A DNA stretch of 64,000 bases from an uncultured Collinsella sp. (GCA_934646815.1 CAKUEW010000002.1:124001-188000); one strand, 5' to 3'. Counted from the first letter of the stretch, positions 54,345 to 63,640 are shown. Notes: generated from the sequence alone by a model not told the origin. Program-made: numbers and translations.

Positions 54345-55781
54345 TTAAAGCTCTAATTCATTGAGCCTTAAAATCGCCACGATATAAATCTTGAGCGCCT
54401 GCTTGAGCTGCTCCTCGTTGGCGCACTCGTTGGGGCCGTGCATCTGGCCGCCCCACGCGGGCAGCTCCAGGCCGGTCTCCTCGGGACCAAACGAGACGGC
54501 GCGGGCAAAGTTGCGTGCATACGTGCCGCCGCCCATGGCGAAGGGCTCGGCATGCTTGCCCGTAAACTCGTTGTAGGTATCGATGAGCGCCTTCACGGCC
54601 GGATCGTCGGCAGAAACCGAGAACGGCACTTTCGCGCGGCCCAGCTGGCATGTCACGCCAAAGCGGCCCACGAGCGGCTCAAGCTGCTCGACAATGGTAT
54701 CGGCGCTCGTGCTGTCGGGGAAACGCACGTCGATAACCTGCTCAATGTGCCCGTCCGCCACGCGAATCACACCGGGGTTACAGGTAAGCGGGCCAAACGC
54801 CGGGCTCGTCGCGTCGATGCCCAGGCCGCGGCCATAGGCGTCCGCATGCACAAAGGCCAGGAACTTGACGTACTCGTGCTCGGCAGGCGTCAGCAGACGC
54901 TCGCCGCGACCACCAAACGCGTCCTCGGCCTCGCGCAGGTACGCCACGATCAAGCCGACAGCATTGATGGTGCCCTCGGGCATCGAGGCATGGCCGCCAA
55001 TGCCGTGGGCGAAAATCTGCGCATGGCCGTTCTCGAGCGCCGTGATCTCCAGGCGATCGGCATGCTCGACCGGCACCGGAAGCTCGTCGGCGGCAATGGC
55101 CAGCTCGCAGATGGACTGCGAAGGAATGGCGTTGCTCGCCTCGGCACCGCTCCACGACACGATTCGTCCGCCGTCGATCCTGGGGCTCACAAACGTCGCG
55201 CCAAACTGGCCCTTCTCGGCATTGCAGACCGGGAACTCGGCATCGGGTGTAAACAAGAAGTCGGGGTTGGGGTAGTTCTCCAAATAATGGTGGACGTCGG
55301 ACATGCCCACCTCCTCATCGCAGCCCAGCAGCGCGCGGAAAGTGTAGCGCGGCACTATGCCGTGCTTGAGCAGGTAGGCGCCGGCGTAGAGCGAAAGCAC
55401 GGCCGGACCCTTGTCATCAATAACACCACGGCCGAGCAGCCAGCCCTCGCGACGCTCCATCGCAAACGGATCGGTGTTCCAGCCAGGGCCGGCGGGCACC
55501 ACGTCCACGTGGCAGATGGTCGCAAGCTGCTTGTCGCCGCGACCGGGGATATCGGCAATGCCCATATAGCCCTCATCGTCGCTCGTTTGGTAGCCGAGCT
55601 TTTGCGCAATGCCGAGCGCGCAGTCGAGCGCGTTGCGGACCGGACGGCCAAACGGCGCACCGGGTTCCGCATCGGCGGCAACGGCCACGGACGGATAGTT
55701 CACCAGTTGCTCAATATCGGCGACGACGTCTTCCCACACCTCGTCGACATACTCGGCAACGCTCTGCTCAACCTGGTTCAT
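54345..55781 (-). CDS. Sapep-type M20 dipeptidase
   Basis: 478 residues from ATG 55781, with GGAGG upstream. Metal ligands and catalytic residues are in order: CHVDVVPAGPGWNTDPF (about 80), GRGVIDDKGPAVL (about 108), LGCDEEVGMSDV (about 145), TPDAEFPV (about 170) and MHGPNECANEE near the end. The FxxxxGHASMPEGTINA segment lies in the lid domain. This matches Zn-dependent dipeptidases of the PepV/Sapep group, which cleave X-amino-acid dipeptides in the cytosol. It is 54 bases from the HAD gene downstream of the same promoter direction. Confidence 0.88.
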   Translation of the reverse strand: MNQVEQSVAEYVDEVWEDVVADIEQLVNYPSVAVAADAEPGAPFGRPVRNALDCALGIAQKLGYQTSDDEGYMGIADIPGRGDKQLATICHVDVVPAGPGWNTDPFAMERREGWLLGRGVIDDKGPAVLSLYAGAYLLKHGIVPRYTFRALLGCDEEVGMSDVHHYLENYPNPDFLFTPDAEFPVCNAEKGQFGATFVSPRIDGGRIVSWSGAEASNAIPSQSICELAIAADELPVPVEHADRLEITALENGHAQIFAHGIGGHASMPEGTINAVGLIVAYLREAEDAFGGRGERLLTPAEHEYVKFLAFVHADAYGRGLGIDATSPAFGPLTCNPGVIRVADGHIEQVIDVRFPDSTSADTIVEQLEPLVGRFGVTCQLGRAKVPFSVSADDPAVKALIDTYNEFTGKHAEPFAMGGGTYARNFARAVSFGPEETGLELPAWGGQMHGPNECANEEQLKQALKIYIVAILRLNELEL

Positions 55782-55835
55782 ATGCAACCTCCTTACCAAT
55801 GGGGGGCAGGCGAGCCCGTCCCCCACATCAAGCTC

Positions 55836-56498
55836 TTATATAGCGAAAAGTTTAGCAAGCTCGGCCACCGAGTGCACCACCGCATCGGCGCCCGCTGCCT
55901 CGTGCTCGCCCGGCGCCGCCGCGCCCGAATAGATGCCGATGCACGGCACGCCCATCGCGTGCGCACCCTCCACATCGTTAAAGCGATCACCAATCATCAC
56001 GGCATCACCGGCGCTCGCGCCAAGGGCCGCCAGAGCATCGCGAACCGAATCCGCCTTGGTCTCGCGACCCTGCGGCGGATTCATGCCAACTACCGCCTCA
56101 AACTGACAAAGCCCCAGTTCGCGTACCATGTCTACGCACTTCGCCTCCATGCGAGACGTCGCCACGGCCATGCGATGTCCCTGTGCCGCAAGGCCATCGA
56201 GCAGCCCCGGGATTCCCTCGAACACGGGATACTCCGCCGGTCCCAGCTCGTCAAAAAAGGCGCGGTACTCGTCGGCCACCACGAGTGACTCCTCGCGCGA
56301 GAAGCCATAAAAGTCGTGGAAGCTCTTCCACAGGGGCGGCCCGATCATGCGACGCAGGTCGCCCATCTGCGCTTCCGAAAACCCGCGCGCGGCGAGCGTC
56401 TTGCGCGTCGAGGTCATTACCGCCCGGCCCGTATCGGCCACCGTGCCATCAAAATCGAACAGCACGACCGGCCGTTCGCGTAGCTCCAATGCCATCAT
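55836..56498 (-). CDS. HAD-superfamily phosphatase (phosphoglycolate phosphatase-like)
   Basis: About 220 residues. Motif I VVLFDFDGTVADTGRAV near the start, a cap domain, motif II in AVATSRMEAKC (about 105), and motif IV in VMIGDRFNDVEGAHAMG (about 172). The layout is of GPH/PGPase (HAD-IA) enzymes that clear phosphoglycolate or related esters. Several close ATGs exist; ATG 56498 has GAGGG six bases away, and 56495 or 56504 are alternatives. It is read in the same direction as the dipeptidase downstream and divergent from degV. Confidence 0.82.
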   Translation of the reverse strand: MMALELRERPVVLFDFDGTVADTGRAVMTSTRKTLAARGFSEAQMGDLRRMIGPPLWKSFHDFYGFSREESLVVADEYRAFFDELGPAEYPVFEGIPGLLDGLAAQGHRMAVATSRMEAKCVDMVRELGLCQFEAVVGMNPPQGRETKADSVRDALAALGASAGDAVMIGDRFNDVEGAHAMGVPCIGIYSGAAAPGEHEAAGADAVVHSVAELAKLFAI

Positions 56499-56654
56499 CG
56501 GCATCCCTCTTCCCCAATTGACGATTTCCACACCAACGCTTCAAATTGTTGACTATTCAACATTTGAACCTATCAATGTGGAATGACTCCACTATACTTT
56601 TCGCACTTTGCTCTCAGAAGGCGGCGCTGCGGCGCCCCAACGAAAGGTGCAATT

Positions 56655-57515
56655 ATGTCTTTTGCCATCATAACCGACTCCACGTCGGACATCTCTCCCG
56701 CCCGCGCTCAAGAGCTCGGCATTTACGTGATTCCGCTGCATGTGATTATCGAAGGCGAGGACCTGCTCGACCAGGTACAGATTACCGCCCAGGAGTACGT
56801 CGCCCGCATGGCCGGCTCCGAGCAGCTGCCGCACACCTCGCAGCCGAGTGCCGGCGAGTTCAAGGCGCTCTTTGACCGCGTGCGCGCCGACGGTTACGAT
56901 AGCGCGATCTTCATTTCGCTGTGCAGCGAATGGTCCGCTTGCTATTCCAACGCATGCCTGGTGGCCGAGACCCACGAGCTCGACGTGCGCTGCATCGATT
57001 CGCGCACCGGCTCGGGCGCCGAGGGCCTGCTGGTAGAGTACGCGCTTGCCATGCGAGAGGACGGCCGCAGCCTGGACGAGACCGAGGCGCAAATCCGCGC
57101 AACGCTGCCTGACGCACACCTATTGCTGATCCCCCGTACACTCGAGAACCTGGTCAAGAACGGCCGTGCCCCCAAGCTGGCCGGTCAGCTCACGCAGATG
57201 CTCAACATTCGCCTGGCCGTTTCGCCGGAGTGGAAATCAGGCGAGATCAAGGCCATCAAGAAGGGCCGCGGCGCCAAGCGCATCGTCGCCAATACCATGG
57301 CCGATTGCCTGGCGTTTTTGGCTGAGCACCCGGGTTCCAGCGTGCGCGTACTCACGACCGGCGCCGCCGAGGAGCGCGAGCTGGTAAACGAAGCACTTGC
57401 GGGCCAGGACTACGCGGACGCCGGCACCGGCCCCATCGGCTGCACCATCGCCACCCATGTAGGCGTCGACGCCATCGCCATCAGCTACTGCCCCCGCTAC
57501 CAACCCGCCAAGTAA
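56655..57515 (+). CDS. DegV family fatty-acid-binding protein
   Basis: 286 residues from ATG 56655, with GAAAGG upstream. The N-terminus FAIITDSTSDISPARAQELG is the DegV signature; then IPLHVIIEGEDL, TSQPSAGEF, the serine-rich IFISLCSEWSACYSNA region, and the C-terminal TIATHVGVDAIAISY. DegV/FakB proteins bind fatty acids and present them to the FakA kinase for incorporation into phospholipid; no fakA is in the window. The gene is isolated and is followed by a palindromic repeat. Confidence 0.92.
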   Translation: MSFAIITDSTSDISPARAQELGIYVIPLHVIIEGEDLLDQVQITAQEYVARMAGSEQLPHTSQPSAGEFKALFDRVRADGYDSAIFISLCSEWSACYSNACLVAETHELDVRCIDSRTGSGAEGLLVEYALAMREDGRSLDETEAQIRATLPDAHLLLIPRTLENLVKNGRAPKLAGQLTQMLNIRLAVSPEWKSGEIKAIKKGRGAKRIVANTMADCLAFLAEHPGSSVRVLTTGAAEERELVNEALAGQDYADAGTGPIGCTIATHVGVDAIAISYCPRYQPAK

Positions 57516-57528
57516 GGACGCCCCTATC

Positions 57529-57595
57529 AGTTGCGGTGAAATAAGGGCTGTTTTTGGCCCATAACCAGCCAATCAATCCGCATTCCACCGCAACT
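57529..57595. repeat. Palindromic repeat, TTGCGGTGAAATA family, copy 2
   Basis: AGTTGCGGTGAAATA at the left and the complementary ATTCCACCGCAACT at the right, with a diverged middle. It is the beginning of the left flank duplicated at 61225. Confidence 0.75.
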
Positions 57596-57617
57596 TATAG
57601 GCAATCAATTTGGGACT

Positions 57618-57664
57618 GGGCTAAAAAGACTTGTATGTAACGTTTCATACCAGTCTTTTTAGCC
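57618..57664. terminator. Rho-independent terminator within the left duplicated flank
   Basis: GGGCTAAAAAGACTTGTATG / CATACCAGTCTTTTTAGCCC form a ~20-bp stem with one mismatch and an 8-base loop. It is absent from the right flank copy. Confidence 0.7.
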
Positions 57665-57683
57665 CCGTCCCATTTTAGCTGCC

Positions 57684-57815
57684 CTACATGAGTCCGCTTA
57701 GCGCGATGTTGACGACATCGCTGAGGTCGTCGGTGATGTACACCAAGCCCGAACCGAGCGAGCTGATCATACCGGCGTCCATCACCGGGCCGTTGAGCCA
57801 GTCGAACAGGCCCCT
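57684..57815 (-). pseudogene. 3'-end fragment of a LOG-family gene
   Basis: Read on the minus strand it encodes roughly the last 40 residues of the LOG protein, beginning near LFDWLNGPVMDAGMIS and ending ALSGLM and a stop. The intact gene (61346-62104) has the same end with several substitutions. The rest of the gene is missing here, so this is a remnant, created or carried when the primase-helicase segment was inserted. Confidence 0.8.
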
Positions 57816-57822
57816 CGCGGTG

Positions 57823-58050
57823 CCCCGTGGTCAAAAAATGCCAAATATGAGTACTGTCACTAAATTAGTAACAGCGAATTCTGACTCAAATTGTTGATTT
57901 TGGGCAATTCCAAGTCACAGCAAGGCTCAATTTGCAGTGCTTAGGGGGTTAGATATATCAATATTCACTCAATTGGTCTTATTTTCTTGCCAAATGATGT
58001 GATATCTCCCTGGCAACAGTACTCATATTTGGCATTTTTTGCCCACAGGG
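57823..58050. repeat. Inverted-repeat-bounded element 3 (228 bp)
   Basis: Arms of 35 bp (57823-57857 and 58016-58050) match with two mismatches; the inner 26 bp are perfect. The arm includes ATGCCAAATATGAGTACTGT. Inside is AT-rich, with no ORF. It starts right where the LOG fragment ends and lies 207 bases before the helicase start. Confidence 0.75.
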
Positions 58051-58257
58051 TCCAACCGGTCTCGCTTCCAACTCCCCGATCACACCACATGTTCGCTAAA
58101 ACTCACCTCGCAGGAGTTGTCACGCACCTTGGCTTCGGCTAAAAGCCGTTCGCGGAACAACGCCCCACTGCTACCGAGCAAGACCAAAATCGCACGCCAC
58201 CGCAAATCGACATGCCGTACCCTCATCTCAATAAACCTCTATGAGAACGGCATTCGA
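58051..58257. other. Region before the primase-helicase gene
   Basis: An open frame from TTG 58039 continues into the helicase, but no ribosome site is seen before ATG 58258, and its sequence is not primase-like. It probably holds the promoter and leader. Confidence 0.4.
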
Positions 58258-61200
58258 ATGTCCAGCGCCATGCATCAATACGCCCTGTTTGGGTCATCGC
58301 AATTCAAATTCGACAAAGTCATTAGCCACGCCTCCGACCCAAAGAGGCAAATCGTCATCTGCAACAACGGCGCAGACATTCGTTACGCTACGCTCGAAGA
58401 ATGGGAGAAAGCTGGCGAATCTTTCGACGAACGGGCGCAAACTGAAGGCATCGTCACCAGCGCAAGCCCAGCACGCGACAAGCTCGAGCTCTTTCGCAAT
58501 CTCTTTACTGGCCGCAAAGATGTTTACGCTCATGGGTATCGCAGAAAAGACGGAGGAATCGGTTATACACCAGCATGTACAAATGAATGGAAGCCAGGCA
58601 CCTGCCCCAAAGCCAACCACCAGAGAGCTAAATGCGCGGAATGCGGCAACCGTATCTTTCTCGAGCTAAGCGATGCCGCAATCATCGCCCATTTCAAAGG
58701 CAACGATGACAGGCTTCGAGACGTCATAGGTCAATATGTCCTCGACAAAGATTGCAACACGAATGTCCTTATCATCGATTTTGACAAAGCCGACTGGAAA
58801 GAAGCGACAAACGCTGTCCGGCTTGTCGCAAAAAGCCATGGAATCGATGCTGCAGTTGAGCGATCAAGGTCGGGAAGCGGTGCCCATATCTGGTTTTTCT
58901 TCCTAGAGCCCATGAGTGCAAAAACTGCGCGGGATTTTGGAAGCAGCCTTATCAACGAAGCTGCCGCGCTCAACAAGACAATCACCTTCGATGCTTTTGA
59001 TCGGATGCTGCCCGCGCAGTCCACCATTCCCGAGGGTGGCTTCGGAAATCTCATCGCGCTGCCTTTTCAAGGAAGGGCGCAGCAGGAAGGAAACAGCGTA
59101 TTTGTCGATGAACAATTCGAGCCCCTTCCCGACCAATGGCTCTTCCTTTCGCGAATCCAGCTAATTCAGCGTGCGACGGTAAAAAGCCTGATCGAAAGTA
59201 CCGAGAACAAGCCCCATGGAATAACAGCAATTGCATCGGCAAACAAAACCAAACGCAATTCCCAAAGGCAGCGAAAGCGACTCCAGCTCACCCAACGAGA
59301 CTTTCCTCCATCGCTGCCCGTCACGCAAGCCGACATGCTCTACATCCCCGAGAAGTCTCTGAGTCCGGCAGCCCAGCTGGAAATCCGAGGCCTTGCGACA
59401 TTTGCCAACCCGGAATTCTTCCGCGCGCAATCTATGCATCAATCAGTATTCGGCAAGCCGCGACTGATAGACCTTAGCGAACTGCGGAACAGATGCGTTG
59501 CGATTCCCAGAGGCTGCAAAGCTCAACTTGAGCGACTGCTCCAAGAAGTTGGCGTCTCTACCCGCTATTCAGATGAGCGTATGTCGGGCAATCCGGTTGA
59601 GATGACGTTTAAGGGAACCCTTCGCCCCGAACAGCAAATTGCCGCCGACCAAATGCTCGGATACGAAGACGGGATCATGTCTGCGCCAACGGGCTTCGGT
59701 AAAACCGTCATCGGAGCTTACCTTATTGCCTCTGTCGGTCTTTCAACGCTCGTCATCGTTCCCAAGACCGCACTCATAACCCAATGGAAAACCCAACTCG
59801 AGCGATTCCTCGACATTACAGACAACAGGGAGCCTGTCCGGACACCAAAGGGACGAATCAGCAAAAAGCAGCCTCCTATCATCGGACAGATCGGAGGGGG
59901 CAAAACCGCCGTCAGCGGCCTTATCGACGTCGCTTCGTTTCAATCGCTATCTGGCAAAGACCCCCAAACCGGGGAGCCCATAGTTAAGAACCTTGTTCGT
60001 GATTACGGGCTCATCATATGCGACGAATGCCACCATGCGGCTGCGCCCCAGCTTGAGCTCATCCTTAAGTCTGCCCCAGCCAAATATGTATACGGCCTTT
60101 CCGCGACTCCCGAGCGTTCGGACGGACTCACGCGGGCGCTCTCGATGCTGTGCGGACCGCTTCGCTATGTCGTTAACCCAAAAACGCAAGCAATTCAGCA
60201 GGGCATTCAACGCGTCGTTCGTCCGCGTTTTACCGGCATTCGACTACCGGCATACGAACCGGGCGCTTCCTTCAATCAGATTCTCGACCTGTTGTGTTCA
60301 CATGTGGCAAGAAACGAGATGGTTGTCGAAGACGCTCTCGAAGCTGCGTCAAACGGCCGACACCCGCTCATACTTTCGAAAAGGAAAAAGCATGCCGACG
60401 AGCTTTACAAACTTTTGCGAGAGCGTAACCATGATCCCATTCTTTTGACCGGTGAAATCGGCAAGAAAGACAGAGAAGCGATACTGAGCAGTCTTCCCGG
60501 CTTCGAGCATGAGCATCGAATCATCGTCGCCACCGAAAGCCTTCTGAGCGAGGGCTTCGACCTGTCATACCTTGATACTCTACTCATTGCGACACCGATA
60601 TCTTGGGATGGCAGCATCACACAACAGGCAGGCAGACTGCATAGAAACCACGAGGGTAAGCGGCAGGTTGAGATATTTGACTATGTTGACCTATCAATCC
60701 CTATGCTCGCCCGCATGTATCAGAAAAGGCTTAAGACCTACGCCAAGCTCGGATACGAGGTCTACGCGGCAGAGAGCGGCGAGCAATCAGATCAAAACAT
60801 TCTCATCGAACCAGCGAGTGCCATTAATACCCTAATTCAAGACATCACCGGTGCCGCAAAGAACATTTTTATTGCCGCACCCTACGCATCCTCCGCCTGC
60901 CTCGCGGAGCTCGCTGACGTATTCAGAGACGCCATTGCCCGAGGAATCGTCCCCGAGATTTACATCGCCTCAACTCCGCAAGAAGACGCAAAGGAGGCTT
61001 TGTCCAAAATGGACGCCGAGTATGTGATTAGAGCGGAAGGGCGTTTATGCGCAGCGATAATCGACGAGGAAATCATTTGGTATGGAACGATTCCGCTGCT
61101 AGCTTTCCCCAAGAAAGAAGACTGCAGCATTCGATTCAAAAACAGCGAGGTCGCAGCTGAGCTTATAGACGAAATCCGGCAAAAGGGGGAATCAGAGGCT

Positions 61201-61260
61201 GCGCCCGCAAACGGGACACTCGACAGTTGCGGTGAAATAGGGACTGTATTTGCCCCGTAA
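58258..61260 (+). CDS. TOTE-type archaeo-eukaryotic primase fused to SF2 helicase and PLD-like domain
   Basis: 1000 residues. Domains in order: a Cys4 zinc-like cluster (ACTNEWKPGTC then KCAECGN, about 105-140); an AEP primase with D-x-D in LIIDFDKADW (about 178), SGSGAHIWFFF (about 205) and FGNLIALPFQGRA (about 263), as in TOTE conflict-system primases; an SF2 helicase with PTGFGKT (about 480), IICDECHHAA (about 588), GLSATPERSDGL (about 615) and QQAGRLHR (about 790); and a C-terminal PLD-like segment (AAPYASSACLAEL; CAAIIDEEIIWYG) whose HKD residues look lost. Biological conflict or defence is the family role. The last ~11 residues are encoded by an intergenic palindrome, so the C-terminus is likely cut or altered by the insertion junction. 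ATG 58258 has a weak GAGAA site. Confidence 0.85.
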   Translation: MSSAMHQYALFGSSQFKFDKVISHASDPKRQIVICNNGADIRYATLEEWEKAGESFDERAQTEGIVTSASPARDKLELFRNLFTGRKDVYAHGYRRKDGGIGYTPACTNEWKPGTCPKANHQRAKCAECGNRIFLELSDAAIIAHFKGNDDRLRDVIGQYVLDKDCNTNVLIIDFDKADWKEATNAVRLVAKSHGIDAAVERSRSGSGAHIWFFFLEPMSAKTARDFGSSLINEAAALNKTITFDAFDRMLPAQSTIPEGGFGNLIALPFQGRAQQEGNSVFVDEQFEPLPDQWLFLSRIQLIQRATVKSLIESTENKPHGITAIASANKTKRNSQRQRKRLQLTQRDFPPSLPVTQADMLYIPEKSLSPAAQLEIRGLATFANPEFFRAQSMHQSVFGKPRLIDLSELRNRCVAIPRGCKAQLERLLQEVGVSTRYSDERMSGNPVEMTFKGTLRPEQQIAADQMLGYEDGIMSAPTGFGKTVIGAYLIASVGLSTLVIVPKTALITQWKTQLERFLDITDNREPVRTPKGRISKKQPPIIGQIGGGKTAVSGLIDVASFQSLSGKDPQTGEPIVKNLVRDYGLIICDECHHAAAPQLELILKSAPAKYVYGLSATPERSDGLTRALSMLCGPLRYVVNPKTQAIQQGIQRVVRPRFTGIRLPAYEPGASFNQILDLLCSHVARNEMVVEDALEAASNGRHPLILSKRKKHADELYKLLRERNHDPILLTGEIGKKDREAILSSLPGFEHEHRIIVATESLLSEGFDLSYLDTLLIATPISWDGSITQQAGRLHRNHEGKRQVEIFDYVDLSIPMLARMYQKRLKTYAKLGYEVYAAESGEQSDQNILIEPASAINTLIQDITGAAKNIFIAAPYASSACLAELADVFRDAIARGIVPEIYIASTPQEDAKEALSKMDAEYVIRAEGRLCAAIIDEEIIWYGTIPLLAFPKKEDCSIRFKNSEVAAELIDEIRQKGESEAAPANGTLDSCGEIGTVFAP

Positions 61261-61292
61261 GCCGCCAATCAATCCGTATTCCACCGCAACTT
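61225..61292. repeat. Palindromic repeat, TTGCGGTGAAATA family, copy 3
   Basis: AGTTGCGGTGAAATAGGGAC on the left and ATTCCACCGCAACT on the right. It overlaps the 3' end of the primase-helicase gene and provides its stop codon. It begins the right copy of the flank duplication. Confidence 0.75.
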
Positions 61293-61345
61293 AAAAGCAG
61301 CTCATTTGGCCCCGTCCCATTTTAGCTGCCCCTTGGGACAGCCTT

Positions 61346-62104
61346 CTACATGAGCCCGCTGAGCGCGATGTCGACGGCCTCGTCGAGGTCGTCGGTAATG
61401 TGCACCAGATCTGGATCGAGCGGGCTGATCATACCGGCGTCCATCACCGGGCCGTTGAGCCAGTCGAACAGTCCCTGCCAGTATTCGGTGCCCACCAGCA
61501 CGAGCGGCATGCGCTTGACCTTGTGCGTCTGCACCAGCGTGAGCACCTCGAACATCTCGTCGAGCGTGCCAAAGCCACCGGGAAACACGATAGCGCCCGA
61601 GCTGTACTTGACGAACATCGTCTTGCGCACAAAGAAGTACCGGAAGTCCATGCCCAGGTTCACATATTTGTTGAGCCCCTGCTCGTGTGGCAACTCGATA
61701 CCCAGGCCAACCGACTTGCCGTTGGCACTCGCCGCTCCCCTGTTGGCCGCCTCCATAATGCCGGGGCCGCCGCCGGTGATAACCGCCACGCCGCGCTGCG
61801 CGATCTTGCGGCCGACCGTGCGCGCCGCCTTGTAGACCGGATCGTTTTTGGGCGTGCGGGCGCTACCGAAGATGGTCACCGCGGGACCGAGCTCGGCAAG
61901 CGCGCCAAAACCATCGACAAACTCGGCCTGTATGCGCAGTACGCGCCACGGGTCGGCATGCAGCCAGTCGGTCGATTCCTCGGGAGCCAGCAGGTTGGCG
62001 TACGTGTTGTCCTTGGGAATCATGGGGCCGCGCATGACCACGGGACCGCGTCGGTACGTCTCGTCGTAGGCAGGCTCGCCCTCGACGTTTTCATTCTTAA
62101 TCAT
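61346..62104 (-). CDS. LOG-family (TIGR00730-type) nucleotide-binding protein
   Basis: 252 residues from ATG 62104, with AGGAG upstream. The Rossmann fold shows VTIFGSARTPKNDPVYKAA (about 75), VITGGGPGIMEAANRGA (about 112) and the diagnostic PGGFGTLDEMFEVLTL (about 180). The family includes cytokinin riboside monophosphate phosphoribohydrolases, and hydrolysis of AMP-like nucleotides is the likely activity; the label lysine decarboxylase is historical. The ~60-residue N-terminal extension is typical of the actinobacterial long form. Its last ~130 bases are duplicated at 57684-57815. Confidence 0.88.
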   Translation of the reverse strand: MIKNENVEGEPAYDETYRRGPVVMRGPMIPKDNTYANLLAPEESTDWLHADPWRVLRIQAEFVDGFGALAELGPAVTIFGSARTPKNDPVYKAARTVGRKIAQRGVAVITGGGPGIMEAANRGAASANGKSVGLGIELPHEQGLNKYVNLGMDFRYFFVRKTMFVKYSSGAIVFPGGFGTLDEMFEVLTLVQTHKVKRMPLVLVGTEYWQGLFDWLNGPVMDAGMISPLDPDLVHITDDLDEAVDIALSGLM

Positions 62105-62333
62105 GAGCACTCCTATCGAAAATAGAAACGGGCGAGGTCGACGCCATGCGCCAAACACCCGCCCGAACATCAACTATTCGGTATGGTACCCACGATGTAT
62201 CAAGCACCTGCAAGCTATCGGTCAGCGGTCGCGCAGACGGCGCCAACGAATGTGGCCACCGGCGCCGACCGCACGTAGCCGACCGACGCGGCGGACGCAC
62301 CGCCCGAGTACCTTGCAAGCGAACCCGCAACTC

Positions 62334-63473
62334 TTAGTAATCCACCGCCGCGGGGCTGTTCATCCAGTCGCTCACAAACGCGCCGTAGCGGCCCTCGATA
62401 ATGGCCTGACGGGCGCGCTGCATAAGGTTGAGCAGGTAGTAGATGTTGTGCATGGAAAGCAGGATGCCACCGAGCATCTCCTTCTGCGTCACCATATGGC
62501 GGATGAGTGCTCGGCTGTAACCGCCCGTGCACACCGGGCAGGTGCAGGTGGGATCGATGGGGCCATCGTCGTGCGCAAAGCGCGCGTTGCGGAAGTTGAG
62601 GCGCCCCTCGCTAGAGAACGCCGTGCCCATACGGCCGGTACGCGTCGGCAGTACGCAGTCGAACATGTCGATACCCACGCCCACACCACGCACGAGCGTT
62701 GTGGGATTGCCGACGCCCATCAGGTAGCGCGGCTTGTGCTTGGGCATGTACTCGCTCGCGAGCGGCGCCAGCGTCTCGAACATGGTCTCGTGGTCCTCAC
62801 CCACCGAGTAACCACCGATGCCGTAACCGGGAAAGTCACCGCACTCCTCCAGATGACGCAGCGAGCGCAGGCGCAAATCCAGATGCATGCCGCCCTGGAC
62901 AATGCCAAAGAGTGCCTGGTCATCGCGGGTGTGCGCCTTGTAGCAACGTTCTGCCCACATGCTCGACAGCTCCACGGCGCGCTCGACGTAAGCACGCGTG
63001 GCCGGGTAACCGGGGCACTGGTCGAGCTGCATGCAGATATCGGAGCCGAGTTTCATGGCGATTTCCATGTTGTCCTCGGGCGTCCAGAACACGTGACGGC
63101 CGTCGTAGTCGTTGACGATAAAACGCACGCCCTCGTCGGTGAGCTTGACGGCGTCATTGTGGCTAAACACCTGGAAGCCACCCGAATCGGTAAGGATGGG
63201 GCCGTGCCAATTCATAAACTTGTGCAGTCCGCCCAGCTCGGCGATGGTGTCCTCGCCGGGGCGCATGGACAGGTGATAGGTGTTGGCAAGCACGATCTGG
63301 GCGCCGAGCTGCTTAACGGTCTCGGTGGGGATGCCCTTCACGTTTGCCTTGGTGCCCACGGGCATAAAGATCGGCGTCTCGATATCGCCGTGCGGCGTGT
63401 GTAGGACGCCAGCGCGTGCATGCGTGGTAGGATCCTCGGCGATCAGGTCGAATTTAAAGAGGTTCTGGTCCAT
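62334..63473 (-). CDS. tgt: Queuine tRNA-ribosyltransferase
   Basis: 379 residues, the usual length. The catalytic aspartate is in ILTDSGGFQVFSH (about residue 95), with YHLSMRPGEDTI before it and FDCVLPTRTGRMGTAF (about 268) containing the second aspartate. The zinc site is CTCPVCTGG with a following RHM histidine (about 308-325). The enzyme exchanges guanine 34 for preQ1 in tRNAs for Asp, Asn, His and Tyr. ACCAAGGAG lies six bases or so before the ATG. No queuosine synthesis genes are near it. It is an ordinary tRNA enzyme, not the DNA-acting DpdA type. Confidence 0.96.
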   Translation of the reverse strand: MDQNLFKFDLIAEDPTTHARAGVLHTPHGDIETPIFMPVGTKANVKGIPTETVKQLGAQIVLANTYHLSMRPGEDTIAELGGLHKFMNWHGPILTDSGGFQVFSHNDAVKLTDEGVRFIVNDYDGRHVFWTPEDNMEIAMKLGSDICMQLDQCPGYPATRAYVERAVELSSMWAERCYKAHTRDDQALFGIVQGGMHLDLRLRSLRHLEECGDFPGYGIGGYSVGEDHETMFETLAPLASEYMPKHKPRYLMGVGNPTTLVRGVGVGIDMFDCVLPTRTGRMGTAFSSEGRLNFRNARFAHDDGPIDPTCTCPVCTGGYSRALIRHMVTQKEMLGGILLSMHNIYYLLNLMQRARQAIIEGRYGAFVSDWMNSPAAVDY

Positions 63474-63573
63474 AAACTGGAGCTCCTTGGTTGCGGTTCA
63501 TACGCAATCCATTATACGGGCAACCCACAAGGAGCACCGACTCGACAGAAACTGACCCCAATGCACCAGGTTG

Positions 63574-63640
63574 AGTTGCGGTGAAATACGGACTGGATAG
63601 GCGCCAGATGCCCCCATTCAGTCCCTATTTCACCGCAACT
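63574..63640. repeat. Palindromic repeat, TTGCGGTGAAATA family, copy 4
   Basis: AGTTGCGGTGAAATACGGAC / GTCCCTATTTCACCGCAACT, nearly perfect arms, downstream side of tgt's promoter region. Confidence 0.75.

Noticed and set aside
62334..63473. tgt together with the ParB-SNF2 island as a Dpd (7-deazapurine DNA) system
   Set aside because: The Tgt is a normal tRNA enzyme of standard length with intact zinc site and lies 32 kb away; no preQ0 genes or dpd partners are seen.
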